NCBI RefSeq assembly: GCF_022698165.1
Contig: NZ_JALDAY010000006.1
Coordinates: forward strand, 496,001 to 560,000
Origin: Streptomyces cylindrosporus
GTDB taxonomy: Bacteria > Actinomycetota > Actinomycetes > Streptomycetales > Streptomycetaceae
Reading direction: 5' to 3'
DNA length: 64,000 bases
The position numbers and the translations under genes were made by a program. How positions within the stretch are numbered: position 1 is the first letter of the stretch; every line of letters begins with the position of its first letter. Under the pieces are notes generated by a model. The model was not told where the DNA came from, did not search any database, and worked only from the letters and a program-made list of their open reading frames with translations. Of the stretch, positions 1 to 9,630 are shown piece by piece.

Positions 1-1
1 G

Positions 2-361
2 CTGCGGGCCGGCCGGGACTGGTTCGTCATCGACTTCGAGGGCGAGCCGTCACGACCGCTCGCCGAGCGGCGCAGCACCCACTCCCCGGTGCGGGACATC
101 GCGGGCATGCTGCGCTCCTTCGACTACGCGGCCCGCCAGCGCCGCCCCTGGCGTCCGGAGTGGGCGCGGCGCTGCCGCGAGGCCTACTGCGCGGGCTATG
201 CCGAGCGGGCCGGCTGGGACCCGCGCAAGAAGCACGGTCTGCTGCGTGCCTACGAGACGGACCGGGCAGTGTACGAGGTGTTGTACGAGGCCAGACACCG
301 TCCGGACTGGCTTCCCGTACCCATGGCGGCGATCGAGCGTCTCGCCGTGAGAGGAGGCTGA
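2..361 (+). CDS. mak: Maltokinase, C-terminal part (cut by window edge)
   Basis: Maltokinase phosphorylates maltose with ATP to give maltose 1-phosphate, the donor used by GlgE to build alpha-glucan in the cytoplasm. About 119 C-terminal residues are present and the 5' end lies outside the window. The segment starts in the kinase-like fold with IDFEGEP, which corresponds to the metal-binding acidic motif of aminoglycoside-phosphotransferase-like kinases, followed by helices typical of the Mak C-terminus (RDIAGMLRSFDYAA). It stops 4 nt before the glgB start, matching the treS-mak-glgB order of actinomycete GlgE operons. The call rests on this fragment plus its neighbour. Mak fused to TreS is possible but cannot be judged here. 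Confidence 0.85.
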   Translation: MRAGRDWFVIDFEGEPSRPLAERRSTHSPVRDIAGMLRSFDYAARQRRPWRPEWARRCREAYCAGYAERAGWDPRKKHGLLRAYETDRAVYEVLYEARHRPDWLPVPMAAIERLAVRGG

Positions 362-365
362 AGCG

Positions 366-2570
366 ATGGCCCTGCGCGACACCTCGCTCCCCGAGCCGTC
401 CGGCCCCGCGCTGTGCGCGAGCGCCCCGTCCCTGGAGGCCGGTGACCGGGAACGGCTGCTGGCCGGCCGGCACCACGACCCGCACGCGCTGCTGGGCGCC
501 CACCCGGTCGCGGGCGGCATCGCCTTCCGGGCGCTGCGCCCGTACGCCCGGGCGGTGAGCGTGGTCGTCGCCGGGGAGCGGCACAAGCTGGCCTCGGAGG
601 GCGACGGCCTCTTCTCCGGGGTCCTGCCCCTGGCGGCGATCCCCGAGTACACGCTGCTGGTGACGTACGCGGACGGCGAGCACGAGGCCGCCGACCCGTA
701 CCGCTTCCTGCCCGCCCTCGGTGAGCTGGACCTGCACCTCGTGCGTGAGGGCCGGCACGAGCAGCTGTGGAAGGCGCTGGGCGCCGAGCCGATGACGCAC
801 CAGGGCGTGACCGGCACCCGGTTCACGGTCTGGGCGCCGAACGCCCAAGGGGTCCGGGTCGCCGGGGAGTTCACCTGCTGGGACGGGACGGCCCTGCCCA
901 TGCGCTCACTGGGCGCGTCCGGGGTGTGGGAGCTGTTCGTGCCCGGCATCGGTGAGGGCGCACGCTACAAGTTCGAGATCACCTCCCGGTACGGCGGCCG
1001 CTTCCTCAAGGCCGACCCGATGGCCCGCCGCACCGAGGTGCCGCCCGCGACGGCGTCCGTGGTGACGGCCGCGCACCACGAGTGGGGCGACGCGGAGTGG
1101 ATGGCGCACCGCGGGGACACGCCCGTGCACGAGGCGCCGTTCTCCGTGTACGAGGTCCATCTGCCGTCCTGGCGCGCGGGGTTGACGTACCGTCAGCTGG
1201 CGGAGGAACTGCCCGCGTACGTCAAGGACCTGGGCTTCACGCACGTCGAGCTGATGCCGGTGGCCGAGCATCCGTACGGCCCCTCCTGGGGTTACCAGGT
1301 GACCTCGTACTACGCGCCGACCTCACGGCTCGGCACCCCCGACGACCTGCGGTTCCTGATCGACGCCCTGCACCGGGCCGGCATCGGCGTGATCATGGAC
1401 TGGGTGCCCGCCCATTTCCCCAAGGACGACTGGGCGTTGGCGCGCTTCGACGGGGATCCGCTGTACGAGCCCGGGGACTCGCGGCGTGCCGAGCATCCGG
1501 ACTGGGGGACGTACGAGTTCGACTTCGGCCGGGTCGAGGTGCGCAACTTCCTTGTCGCCAACGCCGTCTACTGGTGCGAGGAGTTCCACATCGACGGGCT
1601 GCGCGTCGACGCCGTCGCGTCGATGCTCTATCTCGACTACTCGCGCGACTCGGGCCAGTGGACGCCCAATGTGCACGGCGGTCGCGAGGATCTGGACGCG
1701 GTGGCGTTCCTGCAGGAGATGAACGCGACCGTGTACCGGCGGGCGCCGGGCGTGGTGACCATCGCCGAGGAGTCGACGGCCTGGGACGGGGTGACCCGGC
1801 CCACCGACGGCGGCGGCCTCGGGTTCGGCCTGAAGTGGAACATGGGCTGGATGCACGACTCGCTCGGCTACATGAGCCACGAGCCGGTGCACCGCAAGTA
1901 CCACCACAACGAGATGACCTTCTCGATGGTGTACGCCTACAGCGAGAACTACGTCCTGCCCATCTCGCACGACGAAGTCGTCCACGGGAAACGGGCGTTG
2001 GTGTCGAAGATGCCCGGCGACTGGTGGCAGCAGCGCGCCGACCACCGCGCGTACCTGGGCTTCATGTGGGCCCACCCCGGCAAGCAACTCCTCTTCATGG
2101 GCCAGGAGTTCGCGCAGGGCGCCGAATGGTCCGAGACGCACGGGCCCGACTGGTGGCTGCTGGACCCGGCGTACGGCGCGGAGGCCGACCACCGGGGCGT
2201 GCGTGACCTGGTCCGCGACCTCAACACCGTGTACCGGGACACCCCGGCGCTGTGGCAGCGGGACATCGATCCGGCCGGGTTCCGGTGGGTCGTCGGCGAC
2301 GCGGCCGAGGACAACGTCTTCGCCTTCCTGAGGTTCGCGGCCGACGGCAGCCCGCTGCTCGCCGTGTCCAACTTCTCGCCCGTGGTGCGCGCCGACTACC
2401 GGCTGAGCGTCCCCGACGAGGTGCCCGCCTGGCGCGAGGTCCTCAACACCGATGCCGCGCGGTACGGCGGCGGCGACGTGACCAACCCGGACGACCTCAA
2501 GCCGGAGTCGGGAAGGATCTCGCTCACCCTGCCGCCGCTCGCGACGGTGTGGCTGACCCCGTTCCAGTGA
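366..2570 (+). CDS. glgB: 1,4-alpha-glucan branching enzyme
   Basis: GlgB transfers oligoglucan segments to form alpha-1,6 branches on glycogen or on the glucan made by GlgE. The 734-residue length is normal for the family. Order: an N-terminal CBM48-type region (ADPYRFLP near residue 100; FTVWAPNAQGVRVAGEF near 155), a GH13 barrel, and a C-terminal beta domain. GH13 motifs are visible: DWVPAHF near 345, GLRVDAVAS with the nucleophile Asp near 415, IAEES with the acid/base Glu near 468, and SHDEVVHGK near 535. It follows mak by 4 nt, so it is probably translated from the same mRNA. No oddity was seen. Confidence 0.97.
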   Translation: MALRDTSLPEPSGPALCASAPSLEAGDRERLLAGRHHDPHALLGAHPVAGGIAFRALRPYARAVSVVVAGERHKLASEGDGLFSGVLPLAAIPEYTLLVTYADGEHEAADPYRFLPALGELDLHLVREGRHEQLWKALGAEPMTHQGVTGTRFTVWAPNAQGVRVAGEFTCWDGTALPMRSLGASGVWELFVPGIGEGARYKFEITSRYGGRFLKADPMARRTEVPPATASVVTAAHHEWGDAEWMAHRGDTPVHEAPFSVYEVHLPSWRAGLTYRQLAEELPAYVKDLGFTHVELMPVAEHPYGPSWGYQVTSYYAPTSRLGTPDDLRFLIDALHRAGIGVIMDWVPAHFPKDDWALARFDGDPLYEPGDSRRAEHPDWGTYEFDFGRVEVRNFLVANAVYWCEEFHIDGLRVDAVASMLYLDYSRDSGQWTPNVHGGREDLDAVAFLQEMNATVYRRAPGVVTIAEESTAWDGVTRPTDGGGLGFGLKWNMGWMHDSLGYMSHEPVHRKYHHNEMTFSMVYAYSENYVLPISHDEVVHGKRALVSKMPGDWWQQRADHRAYLGFMWAHPGKQLLFMGQEFAQGAEWSETHGPDWWLLDPAYGAEADHRGVRDLVRDLNTVYRDTPALWQRDIDPAGFRWVVGDAAEDNVFAFLRFAADGSPLLAVSNFSPVVRADYRLSVPDEVPAWREVLNTDAARYGGGDVTNPDDLKPESGRISLTLPPLATVWLTPFQ

Positions 2571-2630
2571 CGATCACCGGGGTACTCGGACGTCGTATCA
2601 CAGGGCGACGTCGGAGAAAGGCGGCCTCAG

Positions 2631-3719
2631 GTGCGGACCGTCGGAGTGGAGGAGGAACTCCTCCTGGTGGACCCGGAGACCGGTGAGCCGAGGGCGCTGT
2701 CCGCCGCGGTGCTCGCCCGGGCGACGCACGACGGCGCCGACGAGGGGGTGTTCGAGAAAGAGCTGTACGGGCAGATGCTGGAGTTCGCCACGCATCCCCA
2801 GGCCGACATGGCGGACCTGGGCGCCGAGATCGTCCGCTGCCGCCGGGAGGCCGCCCGGCACGCCGGTGAGATCGGCTGCACGGTCGCCGCGCTCGCCACC
2901 TCGCCGCTGCCTGTCAGCCCGTCCGTCGGCAAGGGCAGCCGCTACCAGTGGATGGCCGAACAGTACGGGCTGCCCGCGCAGGAACAGCTCGTGTGCGGCT
3001 GCCACGTCCACGTCTGCGTCGACTCCGACGAGGAGGGCGTCGCCGTCCTCGACCGCATCCGGCCCTGGCTGTCGGTGCTCGCCGCGCTCAGCTCCAACTC
3101 CCCGTTCTGGCAGGGCAAGGACACCGCGTACGCCAGCTACCGCAGCCGGGTGTGGCCGCGCTGGCCGTCGGCCGGGCCGACCGAGGTGTTCGGGTCGGCC
3201 GAGCGCTATCACCGGCTCGTCGCCGACATGGTGGCGAGCGGCGTGATCCTCGACGAGGGGATGATCTACTTCGACGCCCGGCTGTCCCAGACCTATCCGA
3301 CCGTGGAGATCCGGGTGGCCGACGTCTGTCTGCACGCCTCGACGGCCGTCCTCGTCGCCCTCCTTGCCCGCGGGCTCGTGGAGACGGCGGCCCGGGACTG
3401 GCGGGCGGGCCGGGCGCCGGCCGACCACAGCGTCAGTCTGCTGCGGCTGGCCGCCTGGCGGGCCGCCCGCTCCGGGCTCACCGAGGAACTGCTGCACCCC
3501 GTGACGATGCGCAGGCTGCCCGCCGAGACCGTGGTCGGCGCACTGCTCGAACACGTCGGGGACGCACTCGCCGACACCGGCGACCTGGACCACGCCCGAA
3601 CCGGCTGCGCACGGCTGCTGGACGGCGGCACCGGCGCCCAGGTCCAGCGCGATCTCCTGGAGCGAACGGGGAGTCTGCGCGAGGTCGTCACGGGCTGCGC
3701 GCGCCACACCCAGGAGTGA
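2631..3719 (+). CDS. Carboxylate-amine ligase, YbdK/GCS2 family
   Basis: A 362-residue protein of the GCS2 (YbdK) family. These ATP-grasp-like enzymes join an amino group to the gamma carboxylate of glutamate-type substrates; several actinomycete members are annotated as glutamate-cysteine ligase-like. The N-terminus TVGVEEELLLVDPETGEP is the family's signature nucleotide/metal-binding start. CHVHVCVD near residue 125 and RVADVCLHAST near 225 match conserved blocks. The GTG start follows GGAGAAAGG by about 9 nt. It begins 60 nt after glgB and may be read through, but has no evident functional link to glycogen. The substrate cannot be told from sequence. Confidence 0.85.
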   Translation: MRTVGVEEELLLVDPETGEPRALSAAVLARATHDGADEGVFEKELYGQMLEFATHPQADMADLGAEIVRCRREAARHAGEIGCTVAALATSPLPVSPSVGKGSRYQWMAEQYGLPAQEQLVCGCHVHVCVDSDEEGVAVLDRIRPWLSVLAALSSNSPFWQGKDTAYASYRSRVWPRWPSAGPTEVFGSAERYHRLVADMVASGVILDEGMIYFDARLSQTYPTVEIRVADVCLHASTAVLVALLARGLVETAARDWRAGRAPADHSVSLLRLAAWRAARSGLTEELLHPVTMRRLPAETVVGALLEHVGDALADTGDLDHARTGCARLLDGGTGAQVQRDLLERTGSLREVVTGCARHTQE

Positions 3720-3859
3720 TCCGGCACCCCCGAGATCATCACAGCTCCGTCACTTCGCACGTTCCGGTCACCATCCGCTCTCACCTGGGCTAGATTCGAG
3801 CACCGTCGACAACGGAACTCGTCGACGTGGTCACCCTCCGTACAGCTCAGGAGCAGCGC

Positions 3860-5767
3860 ATGCGCGACGTCGCCATCGCTCCCCCGACCATTTCACCCCT
3901 CACCGGCGGGCTGGCCGACAGCATCTTCGACACGGCGGCCCTCGACCCCACCCTGCCGCTTCTCGCGCGCCGCACCGATCCCGCCTCCGGCACGTGGGAG
4001 GAGGTGACCGCGGTGGAGGTGCGGGACGAGGTGGTGGACCTGGCCAAGGGGCTGGTCGCGTCCGGGATCTCGCCCGGCCACCGCGTCGCGATCATGGCGC
4101 GTACCCGCTACGAGTGGACCGTGCTCAGTCACGCGCTGTGGGCGGTCGGCGCCGAGGTCGTGCCGATCTATCCGACCGCCTCCCGCGACCAGGTGGAGTG
4201 GGTCCTCAGGGACGCCGACTGCGTGGCCGTGGTGGTGGAGGACGAGCAGGCGGTGATGACGGTCGGCTCCGTGTGCGGCAACCTGCCCCGGCTGCGCCAC
4301 GTCTGGCAGTTGGACGCGGGCGCGCTGGACGACCTCGTGCAGCGCGGCACGTTCATCCCGCTGGCCACCGTCGACTCACTGCGCCGTATCGTGCTGCCGG
4401 ACTCCACGGCCGCCATCAGCTACACCTCGGGCACCACGGGCCGGGCGCTGGGCTGCGCGCTCAGCCACCGCAACCTCGCGAGCGCCAGCGACGTACTGCT
4501 GCGGGGCTGGGGCCACACCGTGATCCCGCCGGGCGAGCGGCAGGCGACCGTGCTCGCCTTCCTGCCCTTCTCCCACGTCTACGGCCTTCTCGTGCAGACG
4601 CTCTGCGTCCGCGGCGGCATGCAGATGGCGCACGAGCCCGACATGAGCGAGGAGGCGCTGTCCGCGTCCCTGCGCTCGTTCCGCCCCACCTATCTGTGCG
4701 CGGTCCCCTCGCTCCTGGAGAAGATCTACAAGAACTTCCTGCGCACCGCCCAGGAGTCGGGCCGCGGGGCCCTGTTCGAGCGGGCCGCGGACACGGCGCG
4801 GGACTTCGCGGCGGCGCTGGAGCGCCAGCGGCTGGGCGGCGGTTCGGGCCCCGGGTTCGATCTGCGGCTGCAACACGCCCTGTTCGAGCGGACGGTGTAC
4901 CGCAAGCTGCGTGCCGCGCTCGGCGGCAGAGTGGTCCGCGCGACGTCCGGCGGCTCGTCCCTCAGCCGCGAACTCTCCCTCTTCTACGAGGGCATCGGGA
5001 TCTACGTCAACGACGGGTACGGCCTCACCGAGGCGTCCGGCGGTGTCACCGCGCAGCCGCTCGGCCGGGAGATGTCGGGCACCGTCGGGCAGGCGCTGCC
5101 GGGCAACGAGATCATCGTGGCCGACGACGGCGAGATCCTGGTCCGCGGGCCGTCGGTGTTCCACGGCTACATCAACGCCGAGGCGGCCACCCGGTCCGTC
5201 CTGCGCGGCGGCTGGCTGGCCACCGGGGACCTGGGACGGCTGGACTCCGAGGGCTATCTGACGATCACCGGCCGCAAGAAGGACATCATCGTCACCAGCA
5301 GCGGCAAGAACGTCGCGCCCGCCGCCCTGGAGCAGCGGCTCAGGATGCATCCGCTGATCCACCAGGCGGTCGTCGTCGGCGACAACCGCCCCTGCGTGGG
5401 GGCGCTGATCACCCTGGACCCCAGGTTCGTCGCGTACTGGCGCGGTTCGCTGTCCCTGCAGAGCGACACGCCGAGCCACCAGGCCCGTGAGGAGAACGCG
5501 CTGCGGGAGGAGATCGGGCGGGCCGTGGCCGCGGCCAACAGCGCGGTGTCGCGCTCGGAGTCGATCCGGGTGTTCCGGGTGCTGCCCGACCAGTTCGACA
5601 CCGCCAACGGGCTCATGACGCCGTCCATGAAGCTGCGCAGGGACGCGATCGTCAAGCACTACGCCTTCGAGATCGACGCGATGTACCAGGCCCGCACCCG
5701 GCAGCCCCGGCAGAGCCCGGTCGACGAGCTGTCGAGCTGGGACGAGGCGGACAACGTCTTCCGCTGA
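3860..5767 (+). CDS. AMP-binding long-chain acyl-CoA synthetase (FadD-like)
   Basis: A 635-residue ANL-superfamily adenylating enzyme that would activate fatty acids to acyl-CoA via acyl-AMP. The P-loop region is YTSGTTGRALGCALSH near residue 190; the family usually has a Lys (TSGTTGRPKG), here replaced by Leu. Other motifs are intact: GYGLTEASGG, ATGDLGRLDSEGYLTITGRK with the hinge, and a C-terminal TPSMKLRRD where the adenylation Lys should lie. The ATG at 3860 is preferred over the upstream in-frame GTG (3827) because AGGAG sits 6 nt before it. Monocistronic, with a TAGATT -10-like element at 3791. Confidence 0.88.
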   Translation: MRDVAIAPPTISPLTGGLADSIFDTAALDPTLPLLARRTDPASGTWEEVTAVEVRDEVVDLAKGLVASGISPGHRVAIMARTRYEWTVLSHALWAVGAEVVPIYPTASRDQVEWVLRDADCVAVVVEDEQAVMTVGSVCGNLPRLRHVWQLDAGALDDLVQRGTFIPLATVDSLRRIVLPDSTAAISYTSGTTGRALGCALSHRNLASASDVLLRGWGHTVIPPGERQATVLAFLPFSHVYGLLVQTLCVRGGMQMAHEPDMSEEALSASLRSFRPTYLCAVPSLLEKIYKNFLRTAQESGRGALFERAADTARDFAAALERQRLGGGSGPGFDLRLQHALFERTVYRKLRAALGGRVVRATSGGSSLSRELSLFYEGIGIYVNDGYGLTEASGGVTAQPLGREMSGTVGQALPGNEIIVADDGEILVRGPSVFHGYINAEAATRSVLRGGWLATGDLGRLDSEGYLTITGRKKDIIVTSSGKNVAPAALEQRLRMHPLIHQAVVVGDNRPCVGALITLDPRFVAYWRGSLSLQSDTPSHQAREENALREEIGRAVAAANSAVSRSESIRVFRVLPDQFDTANGLMTPSMKLRRDAIVKHYAFEIDAMYQARTRQPRQSPVDELSSWDEADNVFR

Positions 5768-5935
5768 TCGGTCGATCACCGGCAAGGTTGTCCTCGACGC
5801 GTTCGTCTGCCTGCCTCGTCCAGCTGGCGGAACGGCTGGAGGCAGGGTGGGATCGATGTGGTGCGTGCAGCGATCCAGGGCATGCGAAAGGCGTTGGATG
5901 CAGACCGCCTGGAGCCGCAGAAAGGGATGAACGAC

Positions 5936-7300
5936 GTGACACGACCCAGGATCCTGGTGGTTGGCGCGGGCTTCGCCGGTGTGGAGTGCGTGCGCCGGCT
6001 GGAGCGGAAACTCGCGCCCGACGAAGCGGACGTCACCCTGGTGACGCCGTTCGCCTATCAGCTCTATCTGCCGCTGCTGCCCCAGGTCGCCTCCGGCGTA
6101 CTGACGCCGCAGTCGATCGCCGTGTCCCTGCGGCGCAGCAAGAAGTACCGCACGCGGATCATCCCGGGCGGCGCGATCGGCGTCGACCTGAAGTCCAAGG
6201 TCTGCGTCGTCCGCACCATCACCGACAAGATCGTCAACGAGCGGTACGACTACATCGTGCTGGCCCCCGGCAGCGTCACCCGCACCTTCGACATCCCGGG
6301 CCTGACCGAGCACGCCTTCGGCATGAAGACCCTCGCCGAGGCCGCCTACATCCGCGACCACGTCATCTCGCAGCTCGACCTGGCGGACGCGAGCGACGAC
6401 CCGGCCGAGCGGGCCTCCCGGCTGCAGTTCGTGGTCGTCGGCGGCGGGTACGCCGGCACCGAGACCGCCGCCTGTCTGCAGAAGCTCACCCACGCGGCGG
6501 TCAAGCGCTACCCGCGCATCGACCCGTCCCTCATCAAGTGGCACCTGATCGACATCGCGCCGAAGCTGATGCCCGAGATGGGCGACAAGCTCGGCCGCAG
6601 CGCGATGGAGATCCTGGCCCGGCGCGGCATCGACGTCTCCCTGGGCGTGTCCATCGCGAAGGCGGGCCCCGAGGAGGTCACCTTCACCGACGGCCGGGTG
6701 GTGCCCACCCGCACCCTGATCTGGACCGCCGGGGTGGTCGCCAGCCCGCTGATCGCCACACTCGGCGCGGAGACGGTCCGCGGCCGGCTCGCGGTGAACG
6801 CCGAGATGACCCTGCCCGGCCAGGACGGCGTCTTCGCGCTCGGCGACTCCGCCGCGGTGCCCGACCGGGCCAAGGACGACGAGAACGCCATCTGCCCGCC
6901 CACCGCGCAGCACGCGATGCGGCAGGGCAAGCACGTCGCCGACAACGTCATCGCGACCCTGCGCGGCAAGCCGCTCACGCCGTACGAGCACAAGGACCTC
7001 GGCCTGGTCGTCGACCTCGGTGGGACGGACGCCGTGTCCAAGCCGCTCGGCATCGAACTGCGGGGCATTCCCGCCCAGTTCGCCGCCCGCGGCTACCACT
7101 GGATGGCACTGCGCACCAACGTGGCCAAGGTCCGGGTCGCGACGAACTGGACGCTCAACGCCCTGGCCGGCGACGACTTCGTGCGCACCGGCTTCCAGGC
7201 CCGCAAGGCGGCCCGGCTCAAGGACTTCGAGTTCACCGACGCCTACCTGACACCCGAACAGGTACGGGCCCACGTCGAGGGCGCCGACCGCGAGGAGTGA
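5936..7300 (+). CDS. ndh: Type II NADH dehydrogenase-like NAD(P)/FAD oxidoreductase
   Basis: A single-subunit, non-proton-pumping NADH:quinone oxidoreductase candidate, membrane-peripheral. Two Rossmann dinucleotide motifs are present: VVGAGFAGVECV at the N-terminus for FAD and VVGGGYAGTETA near residue 165 for NAD(P)H. GVFALGDSAAVPD near residue 300 is the conserved FAD-ribityl contact. About 454 residues, normal for NDH-2. The GTG at 5936 has AAAGGG 9 nt upstream; in-frame starts at 5927, 5882 and 5858 are possible but less well supported. It follows the acyl-CoA synthetase by 168 nt, so probably has its own promoter. Exact acceptor unknown. Confidence 0.85.
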   Translation: MTRPRILVVGAGFAGVECVRRLERKLAPDEADVTLVTPFAYQLYLPLLPQVASGVLTPQSIAVSLRRSKKYRTRIIPGGAIGVDLKSKVCVVRTITDKIVNERYDYIVLAPGSVTRTFDIPGLTEHAFGMKTLAEAAYIRDHVISQLDLADASDDPAERASRLQFVVVGGGYAGTETAACLQKLTHAAVKRYPRIDPSLIKWHLIDIAPKLMPEMGDKLGRSAMEILARRGIDVSLGVSIAKAGPEEVTFTDGRVVPTRTLIWTAGVVASPLIATLGAETVRGRLAVNAEMTLPGQDGVFALGDSAAVPDRAKDDENAICPPTAQHAMRQGKHVADNVIATLRGKPLTPYEHKDLGLVVDLGGTDAVSKPLGIELRGIPAQFAARGYHWMALRTNVAKVRVATNWTLNALAGDDFVRTGFQARKAARLKDFEFTDAYLTPEQVRAHVEGADREE

Positions 7301-7321
7301 GGCGGGTGCGGGCCGCCCGCC
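7301..7321 (+). terminator. GC-rich hairpin after ndh
   Basis: GGCGGG (7301-7306) can pair with CCCGCC (7316-7321) directly after the ndh stop. There is no T-tract, as is common in streptomycetes. Weak support. Confidence 0.3.
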
Positions 7322-7380
7322 CGCGTCGTGTCATGCTGAGATACGGATCATGACCTGACAACGGGAGCGAGTACGGCGGC

Positions 7381-9624
7381 GTGAGGACAGCGGGTGGGTC
7401 GGTCCGGGCACGGCTGAGGGATCGGGTCGTGGCCTCCGACCCCGGGCTGCTGCGCCTGGCAGCGGGCCTGCGCACTGTGGCCGCCATCACCCTCACGCTG
7501 GCCGTGCTCGCCCTGCTGCGGGCGGACGTGTCCCACCTGGTGGCCGGGGCCATCGCCGCGATGGTCGCCACCTTCGCCATCCGGGAGAAGCAGCGCGGCG
7601 CCCAGGCCCTCACCCTCGCGCTCGGCCTCCCGGTGGCGCTGGCCTCCGTGTCGCTGGGCGCGGTGCTGCACTCCCGTGTCGTGGCCGGCGACCTGTTCTT
7701 CGTCGCGCTCATCTTCTGCGCCGTCTACGTCCGGCGGTTCGGGGACCGGGGCACCGCGCTCGGGCTGATCGGCTTCCAGATCTACTTCGTCTCCCTGTTC
7801 GTCGGCGCCACCGTCCCGGCCCTGCCCGGACTGTGCGGGGTCGTCGCGGTGGCCTTCGCGTCCAGTGCCCTGGCCCGTTTCGTGCTGGTGCCGGAGACGC
7901 CCGCGGGGATCCTGGAGCGGCTGCGCGACGCCTTCCGGGCCCGGCTGGCCCAGCTGGTCTCCGCGCAGCTGGAACTCCTCGACGCGGGCCCGGACGAGAC
8001 CGAGAAGGCGGTGGCGGCCCTGCGCGAGGGCACCGCCCGGCTGCACGAGACGGCGATGATGATCCAGGGCCGTCTCGAGGACGGCACCGCCGACGCGGCC
8101 GTGGCCCGGCTGGTGCAGCGGCGTGTCGCGGACGCCGAGATCGCCGCCGAGCGCCTGGGCCTGCTGCTGCTGACCGCGCGCAGCGCCGAGCGCGCCGACA
8201 CGCTGACCCTGCATCTGCCGGGCGCTCCCGTGCCGGAGGGCGGCCGGCTGCCGGACGGGGAGGAGGCGACGGCCGCGCTGCGCCGGGATCTGGAGGCGCT
8301 ACGGCTGCTCGTGCTGCGGCCCGTCTCCGTGAGCACGGGCACCGGACTCGCCCAGGTCCGCAACCGGCTGCTGGGCTACCGGGACGAGGAGAACCTGCCG
8401 AAGGCCTCCCCCGCCGTCCAGGACGTCTTCCGTGGCATCGGCGAGGCCGCCCGCGCGGTCCTCGGTCTGCGCATCGCCCTGGACGGCCCCCAGGACGAGT
8501 CGGACGACACCCCGTCCACGGCACGCTCGCGGGAGGAGCTGGACGCCGAGGACGCCGCGATCGACGCCGGCGACGAGGAGGCGCGGGAGCAGCCGTCGGG
8601 GCTCGACCGGCCCACCACGCGGGCGGCCCTGCAGGTCGCGGTGGGGTCGTCGCTGGCCATCGTCGGCGGCGAGTTCCTGTCCAGCCAGCGCTGGTACTGG
8701 GCGGTGCTGACCTGCTGGATCGTGTTCATCAACACCGCCTCGACGGGCGAGATCCTGGTCAAGGGCTACCGCCGGCTGGTCGGCACGGTCCTCGGCGTCG
8801 TCGCCGGCCTGCTGCTCGCGGGCCTGGTAGGCCATCACACCTGGCCGGCGTTCGCGCTGGTGCTGCTGTGCGTGTTCGCGATGTTCTACACCGCGCCCCT
8901 GTCGTACACGCTGATGTCGTTCTTCGTGACGGCCGCACTCGGCGTGCTGTACACCCTGCTGCACACCTACAGCCTGTCCGTGCTGGTGCTGCGGGTGGAG
9001 GAGACGGCGCTGGGCGCGGCCTGCGGGATCATCGCGGCGGCCTTCGTGCTGCCGGTGCACACGGACCGTCGTACCAACGATCTCCTGGTGACCGTCCTCG
9101 ACCGGCTCAGGGACGTCACCGAGGCCGCCGTCGACCAGCTCAGCGGCGGGCCGCCGGCCGAACTGCTCGACGCCTCGCGCGAGTTGGACCAGGCGCTGGC
9201 CGACCTGCGGGCCGCCACCCAGCCGCTGACCCACCCCATCACCCCGCTGCGGGGCCGCCGCAACACCGCGCGCTACGTCGTGGCGCTCCTGGAGACGTGC
9301 GCCTACCACGCGCGGTCGCTGGCCGCGATGGCCGAACTGCTGCCCACCCATCCCTCGATCGCGGCGGATCCGCGGCTGCGCCGGGCCGGGCGGCGCATCC
9401 TGCACAACATCGGGGCGATCGCCGCACGTGTCGCGGACGAGCGGGCGGCCGTCGAGGTCGAGACGGGCGCGAGCCTCGCCGCCCTCCTGGAGGTCGACGT
9501 CCCCGGCACCTCCCGCTACGGCCGCATCACCGACCGCGTGCTGCGGCATCTGCAGCGCCTCGACGAGGCGGTGGTCGGCCTGGCGCGGCCGCTGCGGGTG
9601 CCCGTGCGGGCGCCGAAGCGCTGA
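7381..9624 (+). CDS. FUSC-family integral membrane protein
   Basis: A 747-residue protein with the duplicated FUSC/aromatic-acid-exporter architecture. An N-terminal group of hydrophobic helices (about residues 22-165) precedes a long soluble helical region (about 165-410, rich in Glu/Arg). A second hydrophobic group (about 415-560) is followed by a C-terminal helical domain. The family includes p-hydroxybenzoic acid efflux (AaeB) and fusaric-acid-resistance proteins; the transported compound is unknown. The GTG start is 13 nt after GGGAG, so it is not firmly fixed. Convergent with the next gene, with only 6 nt between stops and a tiny CTGAG/CTCAG hairpin there. Confidence 0.8.
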   Translation: MRTAGGSVRARLRDRVVASDPGLLRLAAGLRTVAAITLTLAVLALLRADVSHLVAGAIAAMVATFAIREKQRGAQALTLALGLPVALASVSLGAVLHSRVVAGDLFFVALIFCAVYVRRFGDRGTALGLIGFQIYFVSLFVGATVPALPGLCGVVAVAFASSALARFVLVPETPAGILERLRDAFRARLAQLVSAQLELLDAGPDETEKAVAALREGTARLHETAMMIQGRLEDGTADAAVARLVQRRVADAEIAAERLGLLLLTARSAERADTLTLHLPGAPVPEGGRLPDGEEATAALRRDLEALRLLVLRPVSVSTGTGLAQVRNRLLGYRDEENLPKASPAVQDVFRGIGEAARAVLGLRIALDGPQDESDDTPSTARSREELDAEDAAIDAGDEEAREQPSGLDRPTTRAALQVAVGSSLAIVGGEFLSSQRWYWAVLTCWIVFINTASTGEILVKGYRRLVGTVLGVVAGLLLAGLVGHHTWPAFALVLLCVFAMFYTAPLSYTLMSFFVTAALGVLYTLLHTYSLSVLVLRVEETALGAACGIIAAAFVLPVHTDRRTNDLLVTVLDRLRDVTEAAVDQLSGGPPAELLDASRELDQALADLRAATQPLTHPITPLRGRRNTARYVVALLETCAYHARSLAAMAELLPTHPSIAADPRLRRAGRRILHNIGAIAARVADERAAVEVETGASLAALLEVDVPGTSRYGRITDRVLRHLQRLDEAVVGLARPLRVPVRAPKR

Positions 9625-9630
9625 GGGGTC

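Noticed and set aside
4376..7273. Very long minus-strand open frame (965 codons) opposite the acyl-CoA synthetase and ndh
   Set aside because: It is a shadow of the two plus-strand genes; composition is Arg/Gly/Gln-rich with no domain, as expected when GC-rich codons are read on the other strand.
7381..9624. Possible siderophore or ABC transporter
   Set aside because: No ATP-binding motif and the two helix groups with a long soluble middle fit FUSC instead.
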